Assembly: GCF_024721975.1 (NCBI RefSeq)
Contig: NZ_JANQBB010000005.1
Location: forward strand, 62,001-126,000
DNA length: 64,000 nucleotides
Direction: 5' to 3'
Origin: Paenibacillus endoradicis
GTDB lineage: Bacteria; Bacillota; Bacilli; Paenibacillales; Paenibacillaceae
Positions 51,863-60,967 of the stretch are shown here, piece after piece (position 1 is the stretch's first letter; each line of letters begins with the position of its first letter). The notes under the pieces are model-generated. The model worked only from the letters and a program-made list of their open reading frames with translations, had not been told where the DNA came from and did not search any database. The position numbers and the translations under genes are program-made.

Positions 51863-53611
51863 ATGCAAAGAAACATTTGGTATATGGCAATCAGCACGAT
51901 AGTGCTACTTGTTATTATTAATAATTGTGTTTATTTTTTTATTACAAGAAACATGCTCGTTGAGCAGTTAGATACAGAGTTACAAGTTCTCGGTAAGCAG
52001 ATAGAAAGTTCTGTTGAACAGACACGTATAGGATCACAAATGTTCGAGGATCAGATCGGAAGAGAGTTAAGGAGCGCGTCCATTGCTGCGAAATATGCTT
52101 TGAACAATGATATCGAGCAAGTAACGAATGATCACCTTACTGAACTTGCTGCCGAGTTAGATATCTCACACATCACTTTATTAAAAAAAATGGAAAATAG
52201 AGATATATTATTATATCGATCTTCTGATCCTTCTCAATTAATGAAGAGTACACGTGATTGGGATCCTTGGTTCAGAATTTTTCATGAGCTATTTGAAATG
52301 AAAGGTATTAGTCATGAGTGGGTAGGAATGACATTGCCTTCCTTCTGGTCTGGACCATATGAAGTAGCTTCTACTGACTATAAGAAAGAATACAAATGGG
52401 GATATTTCTATGACGGTACTTCGAATTATATGATTGATCCTTACGTTGATTATGAGGCTGTAGCGAAATATAATCAGGAGACAGGGTTAGATCGTTTGTT
52501 TGAAAATTTGAAAGAAGCCAACGATTCTATCGTAGAAATAAGTATTGTTAATCCAGAAACTTTCCCTAATGATAGTGTTACAGTAAATCAAGATGGTTCT
52601 ATTCGAGAACATGTAGTGCAGCGACCACTATTGTATGGTAGCTATAATTTCGTATCCAGTTATGATGAACAAGATGTGAAAAAGGCTTATTTAGAGTCGG
52701 AAAATGTAAGTAGAGAAGAAAAAATAGGTGGTAGCCATACTTATAAAATGTTTATCCCTGTTCAAGTTAAAAATGATAAATTAGCAATGGTAGATGAAGA
52801 AGGAACCCAAATGAGTGGGTATGTCCTTATTATCGTATCAGATTATAGTCTAATTAAAGAAAAACTTCTTGAAAGTATTATCCGTGTAGCTTTAATTACG
52901 ATTATGGTAACTGCGATTATGCTACCTATTGTTATTACGGTAATGAGATATTTCCGAAAATTACGTGATCAGGCAGTACAAGTTGCTCAAGATACCTATA
53001 TCGAAGAAATCAATGCTTTGTTCCAATCGATTCGGTCTCAAAGACATGATTTCATTAATCAAGTTCAGACGATCCATTCTTTAACGAAAATGAAAATGTA
53101 TGATGAGCTTGAAAAATTTACAGAGGCTATTGCCGGGGAAATACATTATGTAAATGACTTTATAAATATAGGTAATCCAACGGTTGCCGCACTTGTAAGA
53201 TCCAAAATATCACAAGCAGAAGGATTCAAAATTGATTTTGTACGTGATGTGAAGAGTGTTAATTTGCATGCTATGGCAGGTAAAACACTAGATGTTAATC
53301 GAATTCTTGGCAACTTGATCGATAATGCTTTTGATGAAGTACTAAAGCATAGTGAACAGAATCGTAAAGTGATTTTGTATGGTCGTGAGCAGGAAGGTAT
53401 GTTATATTTGAAAGTAACAAATTATTGTAAAGACGCTTGTCAGACTGTAAATAGTCCATTATTCGTTACTGGGTTCACTTCCAAAGGTGGAGACCATCAA
53501 GGACTTGGGTTATCCATTGTATCTGAGTTAATTAAGCAATACAAAGGTGAGCTAGAAGTCTATGCAGTTGATGAACATTACATTGAATTTTCAGTGAAAA
53601 TCCCCGTTTAG
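51863..53611 (+). CDS. Orphan sensor histidine kinase, CitA/DcuS/Spo0B-like
   Basis: 582 residues. TM1 is at about 8-28, a large extracellular sensor region at 29-345, and TM2 at about 346-370. The phosphoacceptor His lies in SQRHDFINQVQ (near residue 394), the style of Spo0B-like kinases of the CitA/DcuS/LytS group rather than HisKA. The ATPase domain has LGNLIDNAFDE (N-box) and GLGLSIVSEL (G-box). The upstream frame could extend to TTG 51818, but AGGAGAG just before ATG 51863 sets the start. No response regulator is adjacent; gerE upstream lacks a receiver. Its ligand is unknown. Confidence 0.85.
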   Translation: MQRNIWYMAISTIVLLVIINNCVYFFITRNMLVEQLDTELQVLGKQIESSVEQTRIGSQMFEDQIGRELRSASIAAKYALNNDIEQVTNDHLTELAAELDISHITLLKKMENRDILLYRSSDPSQLMKSTRDWDPWFRIFHELFEMKGISHEWVGMTLPSFWSGPYEVASTDYKKEYKWGYFYDGTSNYMIDPYVDYEAVAKYNQETGLDRLFENLKEANDSIVEISIVNPETFPNDSVTVNQDGSIREHVVQRPLLYGSYNFVSSYDEQDVKKAYLESENVSREEKIGGSHTYKMFIPVQVKNDKLAMVDEEGTQMSGYVLIIVSDYSLIKEKLLESIIRVALITIMVTAIMLPIVITVMRYFRKLRDQAVQVAQDTYIEEINALFQSIRSQRHDFINQVQTIHSLTKMKMYDELEKFTEAIAGEIHYVNDFINIGNPTVAALVRSKISQAEGFKIDFVRDVKSVNLHAMAGKTLDVNRILGNLIDNAFDEVLKHSEQNRKVILYGREQEGMLYLKVTNYCKDACQTVNSPLFVTGFTSKGGDHQGLGLSIVSELIKQYKGELEVYAVDEHYIEFSVKIPV

Positions 53612-53628
53612 TCCCGCAATTATTTTAT

Positions 53629-53669
53629 AGCTATACATGAGCTGAACCATGCTAATGTATAGCTTTTTA
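53629..53669 (+). terminator. Terminator after the orphan kinase
   Basis: Perfect arms AGCTATACAT / ATGTATAGCT, then TTTTTAT. Confidence 0.85.
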
Positions 53670-53817
53670 TATTGTGTACTGGTTAAAAGAGATCATTTAA
53701 AGCTTCATTTACAATGGGAATTGAAAAGAATAAGGAAATGATTATAGTTTGAGCGTTTTTTTTGATATAATAGATAGAATGGACAGATTGAAGTAGAAAG
53801 CAGGTGAAGTAAGAAGC

Positions 53818-55401
53818 ATGCAAATGTATAATCGATTGCTAACGGCCTTTGAACAACTTAGTAGTGAAGGGTCATATTCGAATGTATTGAAGCAAGGCTG
53901 GAAGCTATATCAAAATCAAGTCGTACAAAAAGTCAATGTATACGGCACCAATATGATTAATGGCATTGTGAAAGATATAGAACTTCACGCGGTAGTTATT
54001 GATTCTGATCATATTCGCTATAGTAGTTGTACTTGCCAGCAACCTGTGTACTGTGAACATATGGCAGCATTGCTATTTCAATATTGTAAAATGTTGGAAA
54101 ACGGAAAAGTTCTTGCTGAGCAAGCATACTTTCAATTATTAGGTTTAGTACGTGCATCTTCCATTCCATCTGTTACAACTAACACTCCATTTGAACAGAA
54201 TAATGAGGGACAGATTAGCCAACAGGTAGACCCAGAAGAAGTCATTCAAAAAATGATGCAACTATTTGGTGATGATTGGAAGAAGTGCAAACATTCTTTC
54301 CATCCACTTTCTAATACATTAACATCGATAAAAGGTATGGCTAAATCAAGTCAACCTACTATTCAACGTTTGCATTGGTGTGCTTCCATATTGTTTGTGT
54401 TATCTCTAGGAGAGAGAGCACTGCAAGCGGTAGATAGTTTTAGTCGATATTATCATGAAATGACATTTAAACGTCTCGCAGAGCCTTGGAGTACGCAATT
54501 ATATGAACTGCTAGGTCTATTGCAAGATGATGTATTACAACCTTATGAGCGGCAATGGATAAGGACTATGATGAACTTTACATTTGAAAAGGCAACTACT
54601 TTTGAGAAACCGATGTTTGAGTGGGATTATGCTTACTATAGACTAATTAGTTTCCTTGCCCCATATGATGAACAAAACGATGAGTTATTCACTCAATTAG
54701 AAAATCTTGCTCAAGTAGAGAATCGCGAATATGTTGTTTCGTTTTTATATGGTTCTATTGCTGTTCTAATGCTTGGCAAAAAGGCCGATGAACGAGCGAT
54801 TTATTATTTAGATAAGTGTCAATTTGATCGAGTGCAACGAATTATTTATCCTATTGTAGAGACTCGAATGAGTAATAGCCAGTGGGATCAAGTCGAGATG
54901 TGGATGGATTTTTTGAATGATCATTTTGTGCAAACTCAGCAAGTTCGCTCGATAGGGCCATTTCTACAATTGTGCCGTAAAGGCAGTCAACAACAACCGA
55001 GTAACTCTAAATGGCTGAAATATATGGTTGAATTCTTGCCACATTCATATGCTGCACTATCTGAGCATTATATTAATGAGCAGCAGTATAAGGATTGGGC
55101 CGATTTGCAACTCTATATGGGAAGAAAACCAGAAGATTTCAAAGCAAATGAGTTACAACCGATAGAGAAATATGCTCCGTCAGTGTTATTACCGATGTAT
55201 CATCAAGCCATTGAATTATCAATTCATAGTCGTAACCGACAAGGTTACAGAACAGCTGCTAAGCATATGAAAAAGTTGCATGGCCTATATGAGCAACTAG
55301 AGAAGCCTAATGTATGGAGAAGTTATTTCGATATGATGCAAAGCCGTTATAATAGATTGCGGGCATTTCAGGAAGAACTTCTGAAAGGAAAGTTATTGTA
55401 A
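53818..55401 (+). CDS. SWIM zinc-finger protein partnered with a SNF2 helicase
   Basis: 527 residues. The SWIM zinc motif CTCQQPVYCEHM (CxC...CxH) lies at about residues 71-82. The rest is an alpha-helical region of unknown fold with no catalytic motif. SWIM proteins next to SNF2 helicases are common in Firmicutes and may provide DNA or protein binding for the helicase. The stop overlaps the helicase start (TAATG), so the two are translated together. A possible -10 (TATAAT, 53766-53771) lies about 45 bases upstream. Process, perhaps repair or transcription, unknown. Confidence 0.87.
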   Translation: MQMYNRLLTAFEQLSSEGSYSNVLKQGWKLYQNQVVQKVNVYGTNMINGIVKDIELHAVVIDSDHIRYSSCTCQQPVYCEHMAALLFQYCKMLENGKVLAEQAYFQLLGLVRASSIPSVTTNTPFEQNNEGQISQQVDPEEVIQKMMQLFGDDWKKCKHSFHPLSNTLTSIKGMAKSSQPTIQRLHWCASILFVLSLGERALQAVDSFSRYYHEMTFKRLAEPWSTQLYELLGLLQDDVLQPYERQWIRTMMNFTFEKATTFEKPMFEWDYAYYRLISFLAPYDEQNDELFTQLENLAQVENREYVVSFLYGSIAVLMLGKKADERAIYYLDKCQFDRVQRIIYPIVETRMSNSQWDQVEMWMDFLNDHFVQTQQVRSIGPFLQLCRKGSQQQPSNSKWLKYMVEFLPHSYAALSEHYINEQQYKDWADLQLYMGRKPEDFKANELQPIEKYAPSVLLPMYHQAIELSIHSRNRQGYRTAAKHMKKLHGLYEQLEKPNVWRSYFDMMQSRYNRLRAFQEELLKGKLL

Positions 55402-58307
55402 TGAAAATGAGTTTCGGCATACAGCCTTTGGCTTTAGATGGAATATGGGGTAAGCGAGAAGAGAAGTATGAGATCATCTTACGCGTGGATGGCTGGAAAG
55501 AAACAACCTTCGGTCAATTGCGTAGTTATATATTTGGTTGGCATACGCCGTCTTGGTATGGTACAGAGATTGAAGAAAGTAAATTAAATGGCAGAACTAT
55601 TCTTATCTTAACGCCGAAACAAGCTTTAGAGTTTTTGGCGGCTCCTGCACCATTAACCTTACTAGACATACAGTATTCAGAACGGTTACTATTACTGCAA
55701 GAATTAGCGCAGTTTTATTTGAAGTGCTTGGAAAACGGAGAATATGAACCGGAAACTGCGAATTGGAATACGAATGCTACGGCATGGAGACCTCTTCAAA
55801 CTACAGTCCCTATTGAGCAGATTGATACATGGTGGGACAAAGCGAAACAATTTGGATTTGATGGAATTGGTCATTGGTTCAGTCATATTGTGAATGATAT
55901 TATTGAGAATGTATCACCGGTTAGAAGGAGCTGGAATACGCTTCTAGATGTTACAGGCGATGCATTGCTAATGAATAAAGTTTCCGATGAAGAAGAATGG
56001 TTAACGGCAGTCGGTTTTAAAGAGGATGTTTTACCATACAAACTTGCAATAGCACTTCATGAGCCAACCGATCGTTCAAAAACTTGGTTTCTCCGTACAT
56101 CTATATATAATGTTAAAGATGAACAATGGTATAGTTTAAGCTTTAATGAAGTGACTCAGAATTGGTCCATGATTAATGGTGATGGGTTTGCTACTCCAAT
56201 TAAGGAACCATGGAGCGATACGTTACCTGAGAAGCTACAACGTGAACGACTACGGTATCAAGGTGTCATCGACAACACGCTAATAAGTGACGATTATGAT
56301 GTGTTGCAGCATCCGTTAACAGAAGATGAAGCATGGAAATTTTTAGAGTACGAAAGTGCGTCTTTATTATCTTCAGGCTGTAAAGTTATATTGCCTGCTT
56401 GGTGGGAAAGTGTTAAAAATCGAAAGCTGAAAATGAAGGGGAAAGTAAAATCTTCGTTAGGATCAGCAGCTGAACCGATGTTTGGATTAGATCAAATTGT
56501 ACAGTTTGATTGGAAATTTGCAATTGGTGATAAAGAGATCAGTGAAGATGATTTTATGAGTATTGCAGCAAGCAATCGAAAATTAGTTCAACTTGGAGAT
56601 CAATGGGTATATTTGAGTGCTGAAGATGTCGCTCAAGTTAAAAAATGGTTGAAAAACGTTCATCGTAAAAAAGGACTTACATTTAGTGATGTTCTACAAA
56701 TGCATTTACGAGGTGAACATGCAGATTGGATCGATGAAGAACTTGATTATGATCTAGACACCGAGATAGAGTTGAATGATCATTTGAAAAAATGGTTAAT
56801 GCAATTACAAAATGTTCAAGATATTCCGTTAATTGAGGCCCCTTCAACATTCCTTGGAGAATTACGTCCATATCAACAACAAGGGGCATCATGGCTTATT
56901 TTCTTGCGTCAATTCGGACTTGGAGCAGTACTAGCTGATGATATGGGACTTGGGAAAACTATACAATACATGGCATACTTGTCTTACGTGAAGCATAATC
57001 AATTACGTAAAAGCGAAGCGCCATCTTTGTTGATCTGTCCAACCTCAGTAATTGGGAACTGGGAAAGAGAATTGAAGCGTTTTGTACCAAGTTTAAAAGT
57101 TGTTCTGCATTATGGTACGAAACGACCTCGGGAAGCTCAATTTGAACAGTCAATAAAAGATGCTGATCTAGTTATTACATCCTATGCATTGGCACAAATT
57201 GATTCTGATGACCTTCAAGCGTATCAGTGGGATTCTCTTTGCTTAGATGAGGCTCAAAATATAAAAAATGCTTATACGAAACAAGCTGGAGCTATTCGAA
57301 AGCTTCAAGCGCTGCAACGTATTGCATTAACAGGAACACCGATGGAGAATAGATTAACGGAACTATGGTCAATCTATGATTTTATTAATCCTGGTTATTT
57401 AGGAAGCTTATATCAATTCCGTAAATCGATGATAGCACCAATCGAGCGTGAGAAGGATGAGAAGCGCATTGCAGGATTGCAACGTTGGGTGAAGCCATTT
57501 ATGCTTCGTCGTGTGAAGAAAGACCCTACAATATCATTATCACTGCCTGAAAAGCAAGAAGCGAAAAGCTTTATGCCACTTACTACAGAACAAGTTTCGT
57601 TGTATGAAGGTATCGTTAGTGAATTGCTTGAAAAACTGCATAAAGAAACGCCTATGCAACGTAGAGGTCTAATACTTGGATCATTAACGAAGTTAAAGCA
57701 ACTTTGCGATCATCCAGCCTTATTACTGCATCAAGAAACGAAGAAGCAGTGGGAGATTACACGTTCAAGTAAGCTTGAACGATTAGTCGAACTTGTTGAT
57801 GAAATTGCTGAGTTAGGCGAACGTTGTCTTATCTTTACGCAATATATTGAAATGGGTAGTCAAATCCAGCGTATATTGGAGCAACGTTATGAGATAAAAG
57901 TTCCTTACTTGCATGGGGCAATTCCGAAGCAAAAGCGCGATGAAATGATTGAAGCATTCCAAGATGAATCGATTCCACATGTAGCTTTCGTATTATCTTT
58001 AAAAGCTGGCGGTACTGGCCTCAACTTAACAGCTGCCAATCATGTTATTCATTTTGACCGTTGGTGGAATCCAGCCGTTGAAAACCAAGCGACTGACCGT
58101 GCTTTCCGGATTGGTCAGACAAGACAGGTTCAAGTACACAAATTTATAACGATTGGTACATTGGAAGAGAAAATTGATGAGATGATTGATGGAAAACAAC
58201 AATTGAACGATCAAATTGTGCGTCAATCAGATCAATGGATAACGGAGTTAAGTACAGATGATTTGAAAGAATTGTTTACACTACGAGACTCTTGGCTTAA
58301 GGAGTGA
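55401..58307 (+). CDS. SNF2/RapA-like DEAD/DEAH-box helicase
   Basis: 968 residues. The N-terminal ~480 residues are the bacterial SNF2-associated region. The motor starts with LRPYQQQGASWL, then motif I DDMGLGKT (near residue 512), motif Ia ICPTSVIGNW and motif II LDEAQ (a DEAQ box). Motif III LTGTPMENRL follows, then the C-terminal lobe with FTQYIEMG, SLKAGGTGLNLTAA, HFDRWWNPAVE and QATDRAFRIGQ. Such motors translocate on double-stranded DNA and displace bound protein. It overlaps the SWIM gene by one base and is followed by a tiny gene, forming a three-gene operon. Confidence 0.93.
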   Translation: MKMSFGIQPLALDGIWGKREEKYEIILRVDGWKETTFGQLRSYIFGWHTPSWYGTEIEESKLNGRTILILTPKQALEFLAAPAPLTLLDIQYSERLLLLQELAQFYLKCLENGEYEPETANWNTNATAWRPLQTTVPIEQIDTWWDKAKQFGFDGIGHWFSHIVNDIIENVSPVRRSWNTLLDVTGDALLMNKVSDEEEWLTAVGFKEDVLPYKLAIALHEPTDRSKTWFLRTSIYNVKDEQWYSLSFNEVTQNWSMINGDGFATPIKEPWSDTLPEKLQRERLRYQGVIDNTLISDDYDVLQHPLTEDEAWKFLEYESASLLSSGCKVILPAWWESVKNRKLKMKGKVKSSLGSAAEPMFGLDQIVQFDWKFAIGDKEISEDDFMSIAASNRKLVQLGDQWVYLSAEDVAQVKKWLKNVHRKKGLTFSDVLQMHLRGEHADWIDEELDYDLDTEIELNDHLKKWLMQLQNVQDIPLIEAPSTFLGELRPYQQQGASWLIFLRQFGLGAVLADDMGLGKTIQYMAYLSYVKHNQLRKSEAPSLLICPTSVIGNWERELKRFVPSLKVVLHYGTKRPREAQFEQSIKDADLVITSYALAQIDSDDLQAYQWDSLCLDEAQNIKNAYTKQAGAIRKLQALQRIALTGTPMENRLTELWSIYDFINPGYLGSLYQFRKSMIAPIEREKDEKRIAGLQRWVKPFMLRRVKKDPTISLSLPEKQEAKSFMPLTTEQVSLYEGIVSELLEKLHKETPMQRRGLILGSLTKLKQLCDHPALLLHQETKKQWEITRSSKLERLVELVDEIAELGERCLIFTQYIEMGSQIQRILEQRYEIKVPYLHGAIPKQKRDEMIEAFQDESIPHVAFVLSLKAGGTGLNLTAANHVIHFDRWWNPAVENQATDRAFRIGQTRQVQVHKFITIGTLEEKIDEMIDGKQQLNDQIVRQSDQWITELSTDDLKELFTLRDSWLKE

Positions 58308-58312
58308 TCGCT

Positions 58313-58543
58313 TTGAATAAAGAAAATAATGTGGGTATTTCAGAAGTACTGCAACATGCAGATGAACAAATGTCTATCCATGAGATTACGGATGTAATCG
58401 AACGTACAGAACCCAGTGAAGGGCAAAAAGAGGAGGCTGTAGCTCTTGCTACAGCTCCTCTAACGGCCAACTCTAACTGGAAAGCATTATATCGAGATAT
58501 AGCTACTTATGCTAAATCATTAAGACAATCGAATGATGAGTAA
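58313..58543 (+). CDS. Small acidic protein at the end of the SWIM-SNF2 operon
   Basis: 76 residues, acidic N-terminal two thirds and a basic C-terminal tail (YRDIATYAKSLRQSNDE). No known motif. AAGGAG (58299-58304) points to TTG 58313 rather than GTG 58304; it follows the helicase stop by 5 bases. The middle of the gene contains a strong perfect hairpin (58430-58460). The tight spacing supports a real gene, but its function is not recognised and the hairpin leaves some doubt. Confidence 0.6.
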   Translation: MNKENNVGISEVLQHADEQMSIHEITDVIERTEPSEGQKEEAVALATAPLTANSNWKALYRDIATYAKSLRQSNDE

Positions 58544-58590
58544 GTGAATAGTAATGATAAATGGGAGTAACCATTAAAAGTGAGATGTGG

Positions 58591-58637
58591 AAAGCCTTGA
58601 TATTAGCAGAGATGCTAATTTATCAAGGCTTTTTTTA
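58591..58637. terminator. Terminator after the SWIM-SNF2 operon
   Basis: Arms AAAGCCTTGATA / TATCAAGGCTTT with inner TTAGCA / TGCTAA, followed by seven Ts; convergent with the HD gene. Confidence 0.88.
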
Positions 58638-58706
58638 TTTTATGAGCTAACATTTGAAAAAAATAACTCAAGTTGAAGTTACACTTTTTTCATAAATTAA
58701 TCTATT

Positions 58707-59846
58707 TTATCTCATAAAGTGATCGTAGGTAATATCATGTAGTATATATGCGAGGAAGAAAATAACGGATGGATTTTCATAATGATGCTGAATATGTGTC
58801 AATTGTTGCTCGTACTTGCTGACATAATGTGGGTTATTGCGCATTTCAAGATTACTTTTGATGAGTGCGTCAAGTTTATCGGCAATTTCAACTAACATAC
58901 CTTCATAACTGTCGTCTTTCGCATGTACTAGAAAATCCATCATATCTTCTTGCATGAATGCAGGTAAGTTACTCACCATATCTCTCGCAACTTGTTGTTC
59001 AAAATTGATGAACGCTTGTTTGATTTCGATAGATGAGCGTTTGATTGGTGATGCAACATCTCCGCTGACCCCTTCAACTACATCATGCATAATTGATTTC
59101 CCAAGTATCGCATACATATTGATATGTTCCTTATTGTATTTCTCTTTTTCCAAATGAGCGTTGAATAGACATAAGGCAGCAACTCGGAAAGAGTGAGTGG
59201 CATCATTATCTGGAATAAGATTAAAGCTGCCCCCCCAACGATCGATAAGATCTAGATTGAGGATATAATCGAGAAATTGAGCAATACCTTCATCTTGCTC
59301 TAATGCTAATAGTAACCAACGAATAGATTCGAATTCACTTTGCATTAAAACATTCCGTAATTGTTCGTAACGCTCAGTGAAATAACTTTGATGTTGTAAA
59401 TTGCTTTCGCGTCTACAGAATAACATTGCATCGAAAGAATCGATCGCTTTCACAAGATTACCTGTGTAACTATTATCTTCTGCTTGCACAATATATTCTG
59501 TGAAACTAGGTTGAAGTGACTTTGATAAATAGGCTACGAGTTCTTTATTCACTTCATTTTCTAATTTTTGGATATGTGGTGAAAGAGTTTGTTCCTTTTT
59601 GGTAACATACTTAATAGAGCCAGTTACCGTTTCGTTCAAATCATGAAGCAATGCTTTTCCAATTAATTCAGACGGCAAGATTGGCTTATGGTATAATCGA
59701 GTTTCTATTATACTTATTAGTACAGCAATTGCTCCGCATCGGAAACTATGACTAGCAGCATTGTCTTTGTATCTTGGAGAAAACTCTTGCCAGCGCGAGA
59801 CATATTGCATCTGAAAAATGGATTTTACATAATGACTGTTATTCAT
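58707..59846 (-). CDS. Tandem HD-domain protein (duplicated YfbR-like)
   Basis: 379 residues made of two similar HD units. Unit 1 (about 1-190) has ASHSFRCGAIA, LLHDLNETVTG and IVQAEDNSYTGNLVKAIDSFDAML. Unit 2 (about 195-379) has ATHSFRVAAL, IMHDVVEGVSGD and LVHAKDDSYEGMLVEIADKLDALI. The spacing of H...HD...D matches YfbR-type 5'-deoxynucleotidases, which are normally ~200 residues and dimeric. Both units keep the metal ligands. It may act on nucleotides in the cytoplasm as a covalent dimer; substrate unverified. GAGGTG precedes the ATG. Single-gene unit. Confidence 0.82.
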   Translation of the reverse strand: MNNSHYVKSIFQMQYVSRWQEFSPRYKDNAASHSFRCGAIAVLISIIETRLYHKPILPSELIGKALLHDLNETVTGSIKYVTKKEQTLSPHIQKLENEVNKELVAYLSKSLQPSFTEYIVQAEDNSYTGNLVKAIDSFDAMLFCRRESNLQHQSYFTERYEQLRNVLMQSEFESIRWLLLALEQDEGIAQFLDYILNLDLIDRWGGSFNLIPDNDATHSFRVAALCLFNAHLEKEKYNKEHINMYAILGKSIMHDVVEGVSGDVASPIKRSSIEIKQAFINFEQQVARDMVSNLPAFMQEDMMDFLVHAKDDSYEGMLVEIADKLDALIKSNLEMRNNPHYVSKYEQQLTHIQHHYENPSVIFFLAYILHDITYDHFMR

Positions 59847-59960
59847 CTTTTCACCTCATTTACTGCTTGGTGTCTAGTGTAAAACTTTATGTTACTTCTC
59901 ATTATTTATTATAACCTTAATTGATATAAACAACTAGATATTGGAAAGAAGGAAACAACA

Positions 59961-60923
59961 ATGGCTTCATTCGGTCTTGCTATAAATGACTGGTTTGAAA
60001 AATACATGTTTCTAATTGTTCCATTTGTTATGATTATTGGCATTTGCTTTGGCGAACCATTAAGTGGACATGTTAATCTAGTACCATACCTGTTTGCATT
60101 TGTTACTGTAGCGATGGCGATTGGATGTCGCTTACAACAAGTTAGAGATGTAATCGCGAAACCATTGCAAATATCATATTTCCTAATTTTGATTCATATC
60201 TTTGTACCAATTGTTGTCTATCTATTAGCGGGGCTTATACTTGGTTATCACTCTCCATATGTAGTTGGTCTCGTTATGTTCACATTAATCCCTGTTGGAA
60301 TATCATCAGTGATGTGGGTATCAATGACAGGTGGGCAGGTCTCGCTCGTTTTAGCTATTGTAGTTATTGATTCTCTGTTAAGTCCATTTATTATTACCAT
60401 TGGACTAAAGGCATTTTTTAGTAGCGTAATTGAAGTGAATACAACTCAAATGATGATTGATTTATTATTAATTGTCGTCTTGCCAACGGTAGTAGGCATA
60501 ACTTTGAATGAATGGTCGAAAGGTACAATACAAAGTAAAGTTAAACCGATCGTTGCACCATTATCAAAACTTTGTTTTGTTATCGTCATATTATTAAACG
60601 CGTCTGCTATTACTCCGTATTTGCATGATCTAAAGGGTGATATTATTAAAATTATTCCATTTTCCATCATTATTGTTATAGTAAGTTATGCGATAGGTTA
60701 TGTTACAGTAATGAGAAGAAGTGACCTGTCTACTCAAGTAACGATGTCATATGCTTCAGGGATAAGAAATGTTTCATTAGGTATTGTTATTGCCATGAGT
60801 TATTTCAGCCCCAGTACAGCGGTACCTATTCTTATCGGAGTACTGTTACAGCAGCCAATAGCAACGTTGTATTCGTTATTTTTACAAAAAATTAATAAAC
60901 GAACATATAGCCAAAGTAACTAG
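59961..60923 (+). CDS. Bile acid:sodium symporter (BASS) family transporter
   Basis: 320 residues with nine to ten membrane helices. Family features include the FTLIPVGISSVMWVSMTGG crossover-type segment in the first half and SYASGIRNVSLGIVIA, QQPIATLY in the second. BASS proteins in bacteria carry small organic acids or unknown anions coupled to sodium. AAGAAGG precedes the ATG. It ends 44 bases before the sensor kinase gene, so it may share a transcript with the two-component genes. Substrate unknown. Confidence 0.85.
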   Translation: MASFGLAINDWFEKYMFLIVPFVMIIGICFGEPLSGHVNLVPYLFAFVTVAMAIGCRLQQVRDVIAKPLQISYFLILIHIFVPIVVYLLAGLILGYHSPYVVGLVMFTLIPVGISSVMWVSMTGGQVSLVLAIVVIDSLLSPFIITIGLKAFFSSVIEVNTTQMMIDLLLIVVLPTVVGITLNEWSKGTIQSKVKPIVAPLSKLCFVIVILLNASAITPYLHDLKGDIIKIIPFSIIIVIVSYAIGYVTVMRRSDLSTQVTMSYASGIRNVSLGIVIAMSYFSPSTAVPILIGVLLQQPIATLYSLFLQKINKRTYSQSN

Positions 60924-60967
60924 ACAGGGGTACGATGGTAGTACTATTTATTCAAGGAGAGGGAACA

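Noticed and set aside
58430..58460. Hairpin inside the small gene as an intrinsic terminator
   Set aside because: It is strong but followed by TAACGG rather than a T-run, and a better terminator with seven Ts lies at 58591-58637.
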